A program made the translations under genes and the position numbers. 5,718 nt of DNA from Spirochaetaceae bacterium (GTDB taxonomy: Bacteria; Spirochaetota; Spirochaetia; Treponematales; Breznakiellaceae). Where the stretch lies: contig JAIRXO010000273.1 in assembly GCA_031268255.1 (NCBI GenBank), positions 1 through 5,718 on the forward strand, read 5' to 3'. Shown here piece after piece: positions 4,410 through 5,718 of this stretch (position 1 is the first letter of the stretch; the number at the start of each line of letters is the position of its first letter). The notes under the pieces are model-generated. The model saw only the letters and a program-made list of their open reading frames with translations. It was not told where the DNA came from and did no database searches.

Positions 4410-5718
4410 TCAGGTTGTCCGCGGTGTATTGTTCCTTCTGCCGGTTCCCAGGATCAGGAGTTCCGGGTGGTACTCGAAGTGCATGGTGTCATAGCGGGAC
4501 CATCTGCCGCCCCAGATAAAGCCCTGGTTCTCGAAGGCCCGGATCACCGCGGCGGGCGGGTTCTGGCGTCTGTCGGGGGGAACATCGCGCCAGTCTATCC
4601 CTTTTGCGGCGGTCCATTGCCAGTAGGTTTCCATGCCTGCTTGAGTTTTCATCAAGAGGTCCACCGCTATCCCGTAGGAGTGGAAGCTGCGGTTTGCGCC
4701 GCCTGCTACATTCCGCCAGTTCCAGCCGGTAATGCTCTCAAGGCTGTTGAGCCAGGTTTGTATTTCCGGGTCGCTTTTCCGCAATTCCTGAATACGCTCT
4801 TCTACTCTGCCCAGGGGCAAGGCGATGTCTTTGTGTATGTGTACCTGCCGTCCCAAAAAGCGCACCCATTCCTGGCGCGAGTAGGCTTCTTCCCTGCTGC
4901 GGGCCTGCCAGAGGGCTTCAAAGAACGGAGAGCGGACCGCGCCGGAATTCCCGAAGGGGCGGTACATTCTGTAGGAAGCGAGGGATTCCCGCCGAGAAAT
5001 AATACGGTTGGCCGTGTCCTGCCAGGGGCTCGTCTCGTCCGGGCTGCCGGGAGGCTCCGGGGAATACCGGTACAGGAACTGGGGGCGGAAATCCCCGCTC
5101 CTGTCCACATCCTCACGGGGCAGGAATCTGCCCTGGGCATAGTACCAGAGGACCCCGTCCATTTCCACTGTCCAGTCTCCGTCCCGAAAGGCCGCGTGTC
5201 CAAGGCGTCCGCCGTAGGCTGCCGCGAACAGCTTTACCATATCTTCCGCATAGTCTCCCCCGGCGGCCCGGCGCAGAGCCAGTTCGGCAAGCACGGCCTC
5301 CGCCCAGGTTCCGGCCATTGCTTCGATGTCCTTTGCCCCTGTCCGCCGGGCAAGCGTAAAGCCGCCGCCCGGAAGGAAGCGTTCTCCCCGGATGATACGC
5401 TCAAACTCCCCGTTCAAATCTTCCGCCTGGGTTGAGGCTGCCTGAACCGGGGCCGCATCGTCCCGGCTGGTCCAGAAGGGGATGACCCTGCCGTCCATAA
5501 AATCGGTCCGGGCCAGGAAATCCGCCAAGGGCGCGGCGATACGGCCATCTGTAAGGGATGCCCCGACAAAAAAGGTGTCGTAGCCGAGCAGGTCGCCCAG
5601 GGGTTTTTTGCCGCCTATATCGAAAAGCTCGCCGCCGGTTTTTTTGGCAATGGCCCTGGCAATACGCCTGGTATTGCTGTCCTCCGTAAAATAGATGACC
5701 AGGTTAGGCCCCGCCCTT
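4410..5718 (-). CDS. Flavodoxin-like domain fused to M15 zinc peptidase (5' end outside window)
   Basis: The frame stays open to the window edge, giving 435 visible residues (residue 1 = codon 5715-5717). About 5-140 resembles a flavodoxin fold: strand LVIYFT, phosphate-loop-like TEDSNTRRIARAIA, GELFDI, YDTFFVGAS and GRVIPFWTS. About 154-330 is an aromatic-rich linker region of unknown function. About 335-425 is an M15 peptidase: SFHSYGIAVD gives ligands His346 and Asp353 (H-x6-D), and DTMHFEY gives the probable base Asp410 and third zinc ligand His413. This matches the ligand and base pattern known for Ply500-type L-Ala-D-Glu peptidases and VanY-like carboxypeptidases, so it should cut peptidoglycan stem peptides. 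A TTG at 5526-5528 is an internal Leu codon within the flavodoxin-like domain, not a start. The true start, and any signal peptide, lie outside the window. Confidence 0.8.
   Translation of the reverse strand, partial: RAGPNLVIYFTEDSNTRRIARAIAKKTGGELFDIGGKKPLGDLLGYDTFFVGASLTDGRIAAPLADFLARTDFMDGRVIPFWTSRDDAAPVQAASTQAEDLNGEFERIIRGERFLPGGGFTLARRTGAKDIEAMAGTWAEAVLAELALRRAAGGDYAEDMVKLFAAAYGGRLGHAAFRDGDWTVEMDGVLWYYAQGRFLPREDVDRSGDFRPQFLYRYSPEPPGSPDETSPWQDTANRIISRRESLASYRMYRPFGNSGAVRSPFFEALWQARSREEAYSRQEWVRFLGRQVHIHKDIALPLGRVEERIQELRKSDPEIQTWLNSLESITGWNWRNVAGGANRSFHSYGIAVDLLMKTQAGMETYWQWTAAKGIDWRDVPPDRRQNPPAAVIRAFENQGFIWGGRWSRYDTMHFEYHPELLILGTGRRNNTPRTT

Noticed and set aside
4236..5435. 399-codon plus-strand open frame opposite the M15 gene
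   Set aside because: The minus strand carries flavodoxin and M15 motifs in one frame. The plus frame has no recognisable domain and starts inside the DUF115 gene.
5526..5528. TTG as the start of the M15 protein
   Set aside because: The frame stays open for 63 more codons to the window edge and encodes the first half of a flavodoxin-like fold, so this TTG is an internal Leu codon.

Overview
The window looks like a chromosomal segment of a GC-rich spirochaete, most likely a Treponema-type organism. That assignment is inference from recalled family resemblance of the three proteins: a membrane-anchored SurA/PpiD-like chaperone, a DUF115/MptE-like protein, and an M15 peptidase with an aromatic-rich N-terminal region. 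No single marker proves it.

Positions 1-724 hold two minus-strand tRNA genes, tRNA-Asp(GUC) at 650-724 and tRNA-Pro(CGG) at 324-396, set in short repetitive DNA. Next to the 3' end of each tRNA gene lies a detached copy of exactly its last 18 nt (134-151 for Pro, 447-464 for Asp). Both copies break at the same place, just before C56 of the T loop. The DNA between each fragment and its intact tRNA (172 and 185 nt) is full of small perfect hairpins. On the Pro side the unit is tandemly repeated with a 192-bp period. This has the geometry of T-loop-type attachment sites flanking very small elements. It is the most unusual part of the window.

Positions 725-1046 hold no gene. They carry a near-consensus promoter for tRNA-Asp facing left, a 164-bp nested palindrome with perfect 15-bp terminal inverted repeats (MITE-like), and a promoter and ribosome binding site facing right.

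Positions 1047-4291 are a two-gene plus-strand operon. A PpiD/SurA-like periplasmic folding factor, anchored by one N-terminal membrane helix, is followed through a TAATG stop/start overlap by a DUF115-family protein. A terminator-like hairpin with a T5 tract lies inside the first codons of the second gene and may set the ratio of the two products.

A 118-bp gap with one GC-rich hairpin separates this operon from a convergent minus-strand gene at 4410-5718, which runs off the right edge. Its reading frame is open to the window end. It encodes a flavodoxin-like domain fused to a zinc-dependent M15 cell-wall peptidase domain with intact ligands. How this protein relates to the operon cannot be seen from the window.
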